A DNA stretch of 64,000 nucleotides from Bacteroidota bacterium (GTDB lineage Bacteria; Bacteroidota; Bacteroidia; UBA4408). The notes beneath the pieces are model-generated. The model was not told the DNA's origin. It did no database searches and worked only from the letters and a program-made list of their open reading frames with translations. Made by a program: the position numbers and the translations under genes. Of the stretch, positions 26,812 through 34,504 are shown in pieces (position 1 is the first letter of the stretch; each line of letters begins with the position of its first letter). The stretch lies in the NCBI GenBank assembly GCA_016718805.1, contig JADKCP010000002.1:62001-126000 (forward strand), in the 5' to 3' direction.

Positions 26812-29181
26812 ATGAAATCGTTCAAAAAAATCGCAGTAATTTATTTAGTGAATTTAGCTTTTAGTCTCCCATCATTTGCCCAAACAATTACACAAACAAT
26901 AAGAGGCAACGTGGTAGATAAAATTTCTCAATCGCCATTACCGGGTGTAATCATAACACTTATGAACTCATCACCAATTAAGGGTTGCAGTACTGACACC
27001 GATGGTAATTTTAAACTAAGTGAGGTAGCTATCGGCAAACAAAGTTTACGTGTAAGTTTCCTTGGTTATAAGGAATTAGTTTTGCAAAATCTGGTAGTTA
27101 ATTCGGGAAAAGAACTGGTTATTACGGTGCAATTGGAAGAAGATATTAAAGCCATTCAAGAAATTGTGGTGAGTGCTAAAGTTGAAAAAAATAAAGCATT
27201 AAATCCAATGTCAACAGTGAGTACGCGTACCTTTTCGGTAGAAGAAACGCAAAAATTTGCAGCAGCAGTAAATGATCCGGCACGCATGGCTACTTCGTTT
27301 GCAGGAGTAACACAAGGGCCAGATGGAAACAACCATATTTCTATTCGTGGAAATTCGCCCAATGGTTTATTGTGGAGAATGGAAGGAGTTGAAATTCCTA
27401 ATCCGAATCATTTTTCGAGTGTAGGAACTTCAGGTGGAGGAATCTCTATTTTGAGTTCGCAATTATTGGGTAATTCAGACTTTTCAACAGGAGCTTTTGC
27501 TGCCGAATATGGGAATGCTCTATCCGGAGTTTTTGATTTGAAGCTGCGAAAAGGAAATAATGAAAAACGGGAATATACTTTTCAACTTGGCTTTTTAGGT
27601 GTTGATGCTGCCAGCGAAGGTCCAATTAAAGCCGGTTATGAAGGATCGTACTTAGTTAATTATCGCTATTCAACTTTAAATTTATTAAGCAAAATAGGTG
27701 TTCCAATAGATGATGGGAGTACTAATTTTCAAGACCTTTCCTTTAATGTTTCTTTGCCTACAAAGAAAGCAGGAAACTTTAGTGTATTTGGTTTTGGCGG
27801 ATTAAGCTATCAAAGAACCAATGCTAAAAAAGATACGGCAAAATGGAGCGAAGACAGTTTTACTCAATACAATTCAAACTTTTACAGCAATACAGGTGCA
27901 GTTGGAATTACCCATACCAAGCTATTTAACAATCAATCCTATTTAAAAACAATACTTGCTTTTTCGGGATCACAAAATGCTTCTAAATATGATAAATTGC
28001 AGGAAGACTTCGTCAATCTAACAACAGAACAAGAAGAAAAATATTTTCAAAATAAAATTACTTTAAGCTCTAGCTACACCAAAAAAATCAACATAAAAAG
28101 CAATGTCAGAACTGGAATTATAGTAAACCAATTGGGTTATAACTTAGCATTAAAAGACAAGCAAGATACTACTCAATTGACTACCCGAATTCATGTAAAA
28201 GGAGCAACTCAAACGCTTCAGGCATTTTTTCAATGGAATTATAAACTAAACAATCAATTAACCACTAACGTTGGTCTTCATTACAATCACTTGTTGTTAA
28301 ATAATTCAAACTCAATTGAGCCACGAGCATCGCTCAAGTACGATGTAAATGCACATCAAAATATCACTTTGGGTTATGGCCTTCATAGCCAGTTACAACC
28401 GATAGGTGTTTATTTTGCGCAATCACAAAGTGATGATGGAAAGATACAAACGCCGAATAATAATTTAGCGCTAAGTAAAGCACATCATATAGTAATGGGG
28501 TATGATGTGAATATGAATTCGTTTTCACACATAAAAGCTGAAATTTATTACCAACATTTATTTTCACTACCTATTTCAAAAGATACAAGTTCAACTTATT
28601 CAATAGTAAACACTACCGATGGCTACACTACAGCTGAATTAGTGAATAATGGCTTAGGAAAAAATTATGGGCTTGAACTAACGTATGAGCGATTCTTGTA
28701 TAAAAACTTATATTATTTATTGTCGGCTTCACTCTATGACTCAAAATATAAAGCTGCCGATGGAGATTGGTACAATACCCGATTTAATACGAATTATACC
28801 TTTTCATTTACAGGAGGAAAAGAATGGACTTTATCAGAAAAAAGAAAGAGCAGAGTCATTGGTTTTAATTTAAAAGCCTTGTATGTTGGTGGATTCAGAT
28901 ATACTCCAATTGATTTAAATGCCTCTATAAACAAGGGAGAAACGGTTGTTGATGATAACAAAACATTTCAAGAAAAAAATCCGGATTATTACAGATTGGA
29001 TATTCGTATAAGTGTAAAACGCAATTATAAAAAATTAACCAGTACCGTTGCATTAGACATACAGAATACAACAAATCGTAAGAATGTTGGAGGTCAGTAT
29101 TTCAACAATAAAACTGGGGAAATAAATTACTGGTATCAAACACCTTTGATTCCTGTTTTGAGTTATCGTTTGGAGTTTTAG
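26812..29181 (+). CDS. TonB-dependent outer membrane receptor
   Basis: 789 aa with signal peptide (ends FAQ), a carboxypeptidase-like beta-sandwich domain (about 30-115; IRGNVVDKISQSPLPGVIITL), a plug domain (about 120-240; ISIRGNSPNGLLWRMEGVEIPNPNHF by its anchors, and AEYGNALSGVFDLKLR) and a barrel ending in a terminal aromatic residue (LSYRLEF). There is no STN domain. The ligand is unknown and no SusD-like partner or metal-chelate enzymes are adjacent. It has its own predicted ECF promoter and probably supplies the transport function of the ECF/FecR circuit. Confidence 0.93.
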   Translation: MKSFKKIAVIYLVNLAFSLPSFAQTITQTIRGNVVDKISQSPLPGVIITLMNSSPIKGCSTDTDGNFKLSEVAIGKQSLRVSFLGYKELVLQNLVVNSGKELVITVQLEEDIKAIQEIVVSAKVEKNKALNPMSTVSTRTFSVEETQKFAAAVNDPARMATSFAGVTQGPDGNNHISIRGNSPNGLLWRMEGVEIPNPNHFSSVGTSGGGISILSSQLLGNSDFSTGAFAAEYGNALSGVFDLKLRKGNNEKREYTFQLGFLGVDAASEGPIKAGYEGSYLVNYRYSTLNLLSKIGVPIDDGSTNFQDLSFNVSLPTKKAGNFSVFGFGGLSYQRTNAKKDTAKWSEDSFTQYNSNFYSNTGAVGITHTKLFNNQSYLKTILAFSGSQNASKYDKLQEDFVNLTTEQEEKYFQNKITLSSSYTKKINIKSNVRTGIIVNQLGYNLALKDKQDTTQLTTRIHVKGATQTLQAFFQWNYKLNNQLTTNVGLHYNHLLLNNSNSIEPRASLKYDVNAHQNITLGYGLHSQLQPIGVYFAQSQSDDGKIQTPNNNLALSKAHHIVMGYDVNMNSFSHIKAEIYYQHLFSLPISKDTSSTYSIVNTTDGYTTAELVNNGLGKNYGLELTYERFLYKNLYYLLSASLYDSKYKAADGDWYNTRFNTNYTFSFTGGKEWTLSEKRKSRVIGFNLKALYVGGFRYTPIDLNASINKGETVVDDNKTFQEKNPDYYRLDIRISVKRNYKKLTSTVALDIQNTTNRKNVGGQYFNNKTGEINYWYQTPLIPVLSYRLEF

Positions 29182-29295
29182 TATAGAGAATTTAGGAAGA
29201 ACTATTTAAATAAGTCATAACTCTTGCAAATATTTTCCAGAAATCTAATCCGAATTCCCTGCCTTTGGTAATGCGATTTTTAACGCCTTCAATTA

Positions 29296-31347
29296 CTAAT
29301 AGCAATATTGAGGATTGCCTTCTAGAATCTCCAGCTCAAGTTTTGGTGCCTCTCCCGCTTTCCATAATTTGGTGCGGTGTACAACGCGATAAAGCAAAGG
29401 TCCTCCATCCGGAGCTTCGCTGCGTTCGAATGGTCTTGGAATACAAACAAACTCAGTTGAAAGTTGATCGGAAGTGGCGGTTACTAAACCATATCCGTGG
29501 CCACCGAAATCAAGAAATGACAAATGTGGCGCTAGTTCTTTATTTCGTATGGCGCGTGCTTGCTTCATATCGCCTGTTTCTTTCAACTTTAAGGTAGATA
29601 AAACACCATGCATCGGGGTAACATTCATGGATGGAATTACAGTGCCATCAGGTTTATCAATCAGGTGCAGCACGCGTTTGGGATTGTCTTTGGCCATCGT
29701 AACTTCCAGCACTTCGAAAAGTGTTTGTTGCGATATGGAACCGGTTATAAATTCCACACCAATTGGCTCATATTTCTTTGGCGGCAGTGCTTTCGAAGCT
29801 AAACCTGCGAGAAAGGCATGGCGATCGCCTCCTACAACACAAAAACCTGTGATTTGCTGATCGCGTATATAATCAAACACGATGTCTTTATCATGAAGGA
29901 ATCGATTGTCAACAACCGCATATCCGGCATCTTTCGGCCAAGCGCTGCCCAAATCACCCGGTAAATTTTGGTAATCGCTACGCACTTCCATGGTGCCAAA
30001 TCCGTGTCCCCATATTTTCCAACGTGCAGTGCAAGCACCGAGTTGATCAAGCAACCAGCGTCTTTGTTCGCTACCCAAATAAGTTTGGGCATGTACATCT
30101 TTGGTTGGATTAGGAATATCCTTGCCCTTAAAACGAATAGTATCCGGTGGATTGTTTGAATTATAATGGCGGCCATAGTTCATGATCTCGAAAGGTATTT
30201 GTGGAGATACTCTTGGATATTCACGAACTTCAAAATCGTCGGTAGACATATCCGGAGAGCGAAATGACCAATTGTCGGTAAGCAGTAAATCCACATTCTT
30301 ACCCCATCGGAGTACGCGCTGTATTTTCAAACTGTTAATCGCTTTCAGGTTGTTGGGTTCTTCTGAAAGACCGTCTTCATTGAACTCTTCCATAGGAGTA
30401 TCTACTACCGATGGTGCATTGAATTGTTCCAACTTTGGATTTCCGGGCTGTTGAACCATTGCCGGCATAAATTCCCACCAGGCCTGATTTGCACTTATTT
30501 TTTGACTTTGAGCAGGTGCATTGTAACCACCTCCTGCCACATACTGACTTTGATATCCTGCCCAGGCAAATTCGTGATTGTCCCAGATGCACACAAATGG
30601 CCAACGTGCGCGCGCATCCTGCAAATCGGGATCTTCAAGATATGCACGATAGAGTGTGCGGTAATCTTCAAGTGTTACGGGTAGATAAAAATTACCAACT
30701 TTTCTTCCTTGCGGGAACTTGTACAAATTTCTAATACGTCTTCCCCTGTTTCCATTAGGATTATCTTCGGCATACCATGTAACCTCATAAATAAAATCGC
30801 CCAGGTGTAATACAAAATTAAGTTGTTGATCTTTTGAACGAGCTTGGTCCTCAAAGATCATTTTTCGGTAAGCATTCAAAGCACCTTCGTTAGGGCATTG
30901 GCAGCTCACAAAGGTAAAACGAACGGGAGTTTCTGAATCGTCGCTTGGAGCGGTTATAGTGCGACCAACGCGACTTGCAAAGCCATGCTCATCAACAAAG
31001 CGGTACCAATATTCTTGATTGGGTTTAAGTTCCTTCACTAAAAAACGGCAGGTCCAATCAGACGCTGCATTAATGAAGGTTGTACCACCTGCAACAATTT
31101 TTTTGAAGTCTTGATCGGCAGCTATCTCTACTATTAATTTTTTAGAGCTCGAGTCGTTCAACGGTGGACGCCTTGTCCATAAGATTACGCTATCGGCAGT
31201 AGGATCACCCGAAGCCACACCTTGAGGATAGAGGTCGCGGCGTTCGATGACAGACATGGGTAGCTTGTTTGCCCAGCCTTTTCTTGTTGCTAAAGCGAAG
31301 CCAAAGAACAGTGAGGATTGTAAGAATTTGCGACGAGTAAAATTCAT
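29296..31347 (-). CDS. phoD: Alkaline phosphatase D (PhoD) family protein
   Basis: 683 aa. A Tat signal is visible (TRRKFLQSS), then an N-terminal PhoD domain (GVASGDPTADSVILWTR), and the metallophosphatase core with LHLGDFIYE, WDNHEFAW and GGDRHAF metal-ligand motifs. It likely hydrolyses phosphodiesters or phosphate monoesters in the periplasm. The gene is richer in GC (about 43-55 percent in sampled 60-base blocks) than its neighbours (about 33-37 percent), so it may have been acquired. It stands alone between the TonB cluster and ssrA. Confidence 0.93.
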   Translation of the reverse strand: MNFTRRKFLQSSLFFGFALATRKGWANKLPMSVIERRDLYPQGVASGDPTADSVILWTRRPPLNDSSSKKLIVEIAADQDFKKIVAGGTTFINAASDWTCRFLVKELKPNQEYWYRFVDEHGFASRVGRTITAPSDDSETPVRFTFVSCQCPNEGALNAYRKMIFEDQARSKDQQLNFVLHLGDFIYEVTWYAEDNPNGNRGRRIRNLYKFPQGRKVGNFYLPVTLEDYRTLYRAYLEDPDLQDARARWPFVCIWDNHEFAWAGYQSQYVAGGGYNAPAQSQKISANQAWWEFMPAMVQQPGNPKLEQFNAPSVVDTPMEEFNEDGLSEEPNNLKAINSLKIQRVLRWGKNVDLLLTDNWSFRSPDMSTDDFEVREYPRVSPQIPFEIMNYGRHYNSNNPPDTIRFKGKDIPNPTKDVHAQTYLGSEQRRWLLDQLGACTARWKIWGHGFGTMEVRSDYQNLPGDLGSAWPKDAGYAVVDNRFLHDKDIVFDYIRDQQITGFCVVGGDRHAFLAGLASKALPPKKYEPIGVEFITGSISQQTLFEVLEVTMAKDNPKRVLHLIDKPDGTVIPSMNVTPMHGVLSTLKLKETGDMKQARAIRNKELAPHLSFLDFGGHGYGLVTATSDQLSTEFVCIPRPFERSEAPDGGPLLYRVVHRTKLWKAGEAPKLELEILEGNPQYCY

Positions 31348-31539
31348 TCTTTTATCTTAATATGATTTATACTTTGTAATGTTTTATAGAGCCGGAATGT
31401 GAAAGCTGACATTATTAAAATTTACAACTTTTTGTATTCCATTGCCAAATTTACCGGTATTCAATTTTACTTTCATAGCTCGGTTTGTATAGCCACTTTC
31501 TAAGGACGAACGACAATTTGGAAAGTATTATTGGAAGAG
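31348..31539. other. Spacer with no recognised gene
   Basis: Non-coding stretch between phoD and the GAGAAT repeats; no promoter consensus or RNA gene seen. Confidence 0.4.
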
Positions 31540-31627
31540 AGAGGAGAATGAGAATGAGAATATGAATGAGATTGAGAATGAACAGAATGAGAATGATTGC
31601 ACTTTACTCACTTTCTCGTTCTGTTTT
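31540..31627 (+). repeat. GAGAAT-type degenerate repeat with hairpin, unit 1
   Basis: Runs of GAGAATGA-like units (GAGAATGAGAATGAGAAT and variants), ending in CAGAATGAGAA which can pair with TTCTCGTTCTG at about 31612-31622, followed by TTTTTG. It looks like a terminator hairpin expanded by slippage. Two related elements lie at 31742-31822 and 31894-31953. Confidence 0.6.
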
Positions 31628-31741
31628 TGTGGCACACTTACTGGCGCTTGCTTGTACCGCGTGACTTTCTTACAGATGCTTAATAAAAGTTAAACTAAAA
31701 TTCGATACTTGACTATCCGAAATTAAAATAATGGTATCTAA

Positions 31742-31822
31742 AACAAAAAGAGAACAAAAGCCTTTCGCTCTCATTCTCTTTCTCATTTTGAATCCGTGGA
31801 GTAAGTGGGACAAAAATCGAAC
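31742..31822 (-). repeat. Degenerate copy of the ssrA 3' end plus its terminator
   Basis: Read on the minus strand this block contains, in order, GTTCGATT, ACTCCAC, GAGAATGAGAGCGAA and TTCTCTTTTT. The same four blocks occur in the same order at the real ssrA 3' end and its downstream hairpin (31979 to about 31911). The intervening bases differ, and no cloverleaf can be drawn, so it is not a tRNA. Confidence 0.5.
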
Positions 31823-31893
31823 TTAATTAATTCTGATTTAGTTCTTTTGGTAAATCTTAATTCCTCGTCACGATAAGCAATAAGAGCGAGAAG

Positions 31894-31953
31894 CAGAATG
31901 AGAATGAAGTAAAAAAAAGAGAATAATCGCTCTTCGCTCTCATTCTCATTCTG
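31894..31953 (-). terminator. tmRNA terminator in a 14-bp inverted repeat
   Basis: CAGAATGAGAATGA (31894-31907) is a perfect inverted repeat of TCATTCTCATTCTG (31940-31953). Inside it, on the minus strand, GAGAATGA pairs with TTATTCTC (one G-U) and is followed by eight T, a standard terminator right after the tmRNA 3' end. Confidence 0.65.
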
Positions 31954-31958
31954 TGTTG

Positions 31959-32323
31959 TGGAGTTGGAGGGAATCGAACCCTCGTCCAAACAAGGAATCA
32001 ATAAGCCTTCTACATACTTAGTGACTTTTTGATTTTCGTCGAGCAGCAGGCAAAATCACACACCAACTGCAAGCTTATCTTCTTTATTTAATTGATGCAT
32101 CGAAGCTTGCACCAACTAGCTTCACATTTGTGATGCTGCTACCGAAACGCTGTGAAGCGAAGCTTCTCGGGCAACATTGCTAGTTAATACCTAGTATTAA
32201 GCAGCAAGGGCGTAGTTAGACTCGCCATTTATAGATTTTGAGAATTAGGATTTACGAGCCATATTCACAACACTCGGTATGCTTACCTACCAATCGCACT
32301 CGCTGTCGAAACCTGACAACCCC
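31959..32323 (-). ncRNA. ssrA: tmRNA (ssrA), tag GESNYALAA
   Basis: The 5' end GGGGTTG (32323-32317) pairs with the 3' acceptor strand CAACTCC (31966-31960, one G-U pair); the T arm reads GGGTTCGATTCCC. Near the 5' end is the conserved GGTTTCGACAGCGAGTGC-like segment. The tag frame at 32226-32197 reads GGC GAG TCT AAC TAC GCC CTT GCT GCT TAA, giving GESNYALAA, close to tags of other Bacteroidota. The 3' CCA is not encoded after the discriminator A. tmRNA with SmpB rescues stalled ribosomes. Confidence 0.97.
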
Positions 32324-32333
32324 ATTGGTAGTG

Positions 32334-32364
32334 CAAAAGTACACATTATTATAGCTGAATGCAA
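32334..32364 (-). promoter_or_regulatory. Promoter of ssrA
   Basis: On the minus strand TTG (32364-32362), 20 nt, TACTTTTG (32341-32334), ending 10 bases before the mature tmRNA 5' end. This fits the -33/-7 consensus well. Confidence 0.75.
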
Positions 32365-32528
32365 GCCGGTTAAGGTGTTTTATGGGATTTTAACTTTATG
32401 CATGACCAGTTTTCAAACTTAGATTAGAATATTTTTATCACAAAGAAAAAGATATCAACTGTCATGTTTTGACGTTGCTTTGCTGCTATATTGTAACTAT
32501 AAAATTGATAGTAATACAATCAAAAAGC

Positions 32529-32840
32529 ATGGTACCGATTCAGTCAAAAAAACAACAGGAAATATGCGAAATTAGTGGTGTGTATATATGTTTATACCAT
32601 CCAAAAAGCAAACAAAAAATAGCACAAGGCAGTCAATTTAATGCTTGCAATTATGCAGGGCTAGTATGCGAGGGTTGTTGGCATTTGTCAAAAATAATAA
32701 CCGAAAAAACAGCCAGCGAAAAACGAACCATCTATTATGAAAAACTTACCAAAAAATACTTGCGCAGAGGACAGGATAATAAAATTAAGCGGGACTTAAA
32801 AGCTCCCAAATTTAATAAGTGGGATAGCTATAGTTGGTGA
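32529..32840 (+). CDS. Small Cys-containing hypothetical protein
   Basis: About 103 aa from the ATG at 32529; an upstream in-frame TTG at 32469 would add an implausible hydrophobic leader. The N-terminal half shows GVYICLYHPKSKQKIAQGSQFNAC followed by C and W (VCEGCWHL): a Cys-x2-HP and later Cys-x7-Cys-x2-Cys arrangement that recalls small zinc-binding proteins. The C-terminal half is basic (KLTKKYLRRGQDNKIKRD). No family is recognised with confidence. It is 58 nt from the next gene. Confidence 0.55.
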   Translation: MVPIQSKKQQEICEISGVYICLYHPKSKQKIAQGSQFNACNYAGLVCEGCWHLSKIITEKTASEKRTIYYEKLTKKYLRRGQDNKIKRDLKAPKFNKWDSYSW

Positions 32841-32898
32841 ATACTGCTATGAAAATTATGGATTGTGTATTTTTGAAATCTAAACATAGTAATGCAAG

Positions 32899-33255
32899 AT
32901 GGCTTACAACGAAAAACTATCAGACCGAATACGGGAAGCTTTACAAGACTTACCCAATGTAACCGAAAAACTTATGTTTGGCGGCATCTGTTATATAGTG
33001 AATGACAAGATGTGTGTGGGTGTAGTAAAAGAAGAAATGATGTGCCGAGTTGATCCTTCAAAAACGGAGCAATTGCTTGAACTTGATGGATGCCGGCCAA
33101 TGGACTTTACCAAAACGCCCATGAAAGGATTTGTGTATGTAAGTGAAGATGGCTTGAAAAAAAAGGAGCAATTTGATTTTTGGATTCAACAATGCCTGGA
33201 ATACAATCCACTTGCAAAGGCATCTCCAAAGAAGAAAAAGATAACTAAGAAGTAA
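32899..33255 (+). CDS. TfoX/Sxy N-terminal domain protein
   Basis: 118 aa, one TfoX-N domain: KLMFGGICYIVNDKMCVGVVKEEMMCRVDP and GFVYVSEDGLKKKEQFDFWIQQCLEYN. The C-terminal tail is lysine rich (SPKKKKITKK). Stand-alone TfoX-N proteins are common in Bacteroidota and are not shown to control competence, so a DNA-uptake role should not be assumed. A TATTTTTG element at 32868-32875 may be its -7 box. Confidence 0.85.
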   Translation: MAYNEKLSDRIREALQDLPNVTEKLMFGGICYIVNDKMCVGVVKEEMMCRVDPSKTEQLLELDGCRPMDFTKTPMKGFVYVSEDGLKKKEQFDFWIQQCLEYNPLAKASPKKKKITKK

Positions 33256-33379
33256 GCTGCTCACTACTCTTACACGGCTTCGCTCCTTTCGTGTTAAACC
33301 TTAATTTATTGTACTGACAAAAATCATATTCCTAACTAATTGTTTCAGTTAATTTGGCTAAACAATTAGAGAAATTTCT

Positions 33380-33715
33380 ATGGAATCAACAAACAGAAGT
33401 GAACTTTACGAACTGGCAATTGAGATGCTCGAAAACGACCAATCGTTGAGCAGTATAGAACGTGAACTAATTGCTAAAGGGGCAAGTTCGGAGCAAGTAT
33501 CGAATTTGTTGCCGCTTATTAAAAAAGCCCGACACAAGCGCAAGGTAAAAAGTGGAAATATAAAACTGGCCTTTGGTTCGGTAATTCTGGTTTCTAGTTT
33601 TTTGTTTTCACTAGTAAATTTTCACTTAGGAAATTCCTTCGCATTTGTAATGTATACCTTCACTACTGTTGGTATTGTGCTGCTTTTTTGGGGATTGTAT
33701 GACTTTTTTAACTAA
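33380..33715 (+). CDS. Small membrane protein, unknown function
   Basis: 111 aa. The N-terminal half is helical and charged (LYELAIEMLENDQSLSSIERELIAKGASSEQVSNLL by its anchors), the C-terminal half has two hydrophobic helices (about 62-80 and 87-108). No known domain recognised. Its last 8 bases overlap the convergent thioredoxin-like gene. Confidence 0.6.
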   Translation: MESTNRSELYELAIEMLENDQSLSSIERELIAKGASSEQVSNLLPLIKKARHKRKVKSGNIKLAFGSVILVSSFLFSLVNFHLGNSFAFVMYTFTTVGIVLLFWGLYDFFN

Positions 33716-34349
33716 TAACAGCTCCCTCCTTTTGCTCAATTTTATTTTTCCATTCAAGCAACAAGTCTGTAAAATCTTCTTGTACAGCCATAGTATTATC
33801 ATGCGCATACCATAAATGTAAATTAGCATTAAAGGTATCCTTGTCAACTGCTGGGTTTTGCTTTTTATATTCGATAATTTTTGCAACAATAGCTTTAGGA
33901 CGTGGTCCCCAGGTACCTATAACTTGTTTTGTTAATTCATTAATGCAAATTAATTTAGGAATTCCCATAGTTCCATTGGTAAGAAAGTGCGACATCAAGT
34001 CAAGATGTTCATCTCGAAAAATCAATTTCACTTCGATGGAGGGATGTGCTTCAGCAATTTTAGCGACAACCGGAATAATTTGAGCGCCATCGCCACACCA
34101 AGCTTCGGTGAGGATTAGCCAAGTAAACTTCCCTTTTAATTGCTGCAGATTATCCAGTAATGCTGTAGTTAGTTTACACTGTTTGTCGATACGCTTCATA
34201 CGTTGAGCATTAAGCTTAGTTGCCACAATGTGCGCTTCGGTTAATTCGCCCGACGTTTTTCCTTCGGCTGCCCATTGAAGTATTTTTTCTTTATAATCCA
34301 CATAGCTTATGCCTGCAGTTTTGCTGTTCTCTAGTAATGATTGATCCAT
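33708..34349 (-). CDS. Thioredoxin-family protein with altered active site
   Basis: 213 aa. The thioredoxin fold is seen in FTWLILTEAWCGDGAQIIPVVAKIAE and in the cis-proline segment GTMGIPKLICI. The active site reads W-C-G-D in place of W-C-x-x-C: Cys85 is present and the second Cys is missing, so dithiol exchange is unlikely; monothiol or binding roles are possible. This fits the family of about 200-residue Bacteroidota/Firmicutes thioredoxin-like proteins that carry WCGD. No signal peptide. Confidence 0.85.
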   Translation of the reverse strand: MDQSLLENSKTAGISYVDYKEKILQWAAEGKTSGELTEAHIVATKLNAQRMKRIDKQCKLTTALLDNLQQLKGKFTWLILTEAWCGDGAQIIPVVAKIAEAHPSIEVKLIFRDEHLDLMSHFLTNGTMGIPKLICINELTKQVIGTWGPRPKAIVAKIIEYKKQNPAVDKDTFNANLHLWYAHDNTMAVQEDFTDLLLEWKNKIEQKEGAVIS

Positions 34350-34444
34350 ACTGTATTTGTTACTATTCTTAAATGAGCCGAAACAATGCTCTTACTCAGC
34401 TTTTATTTCTGCTTCTGAAATTGTGCTACAAAGGTAATTTTTAA

Positions 34445-34486
34445 TTCGGACAATATTATCCGAAATACAAATAAATTTTATCTTTG
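34445..34486 (+). promoter_or_regulatory. Promoter and dyad operator before tryptophanase
   Basis: TATCTTTG (34479-34486) is a -7 element. The perfect dyad TTCGGA-N8-TCCGAA (34445-34464) covers the position of the missing -33 TTG. A regulator bound here would control the promoter; the Rrf2 gene just downstream is a candidate, but FNR/CRP-like proteins are also possible. Confidence 0.55.
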
Positions 34487-34504
34487 AGCTCGAAAAAAAA
34501 TTTT

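Noticed and set aside
29474..30734. Several plus-strand open frames opposite phoD
   Set aside because: They are antisense shadows created by the higher GC content of phoD; none has a family signature.
31540..31627. CRISPR-like short repeats
   Set aside because: Repeat units are 6-8 bases and lack unique spacers; no cas genes nearby.
31742..31822. Possible tRNA gene suggested by GTTCGATT and ACTCCAC
   Set aside because: No matching 5' acceptor strand, anticodon arm or D arm can be drawn upstream; better explained as a degenerate copy of the ssrA end.
31783..32001. Minus-strand open frame across the ssrA 3' end
   Set aside because: It is made of the tmRNA 3' end and the GAGAAT repeats; the peptide (NENESEERLF) is a by-product of the repeats.
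34484..34504. TTG start for tryptophanase
   Set aside because: The TTG is the end of the TATCTTTG promoter element; the ATG at 34505 fits the family.
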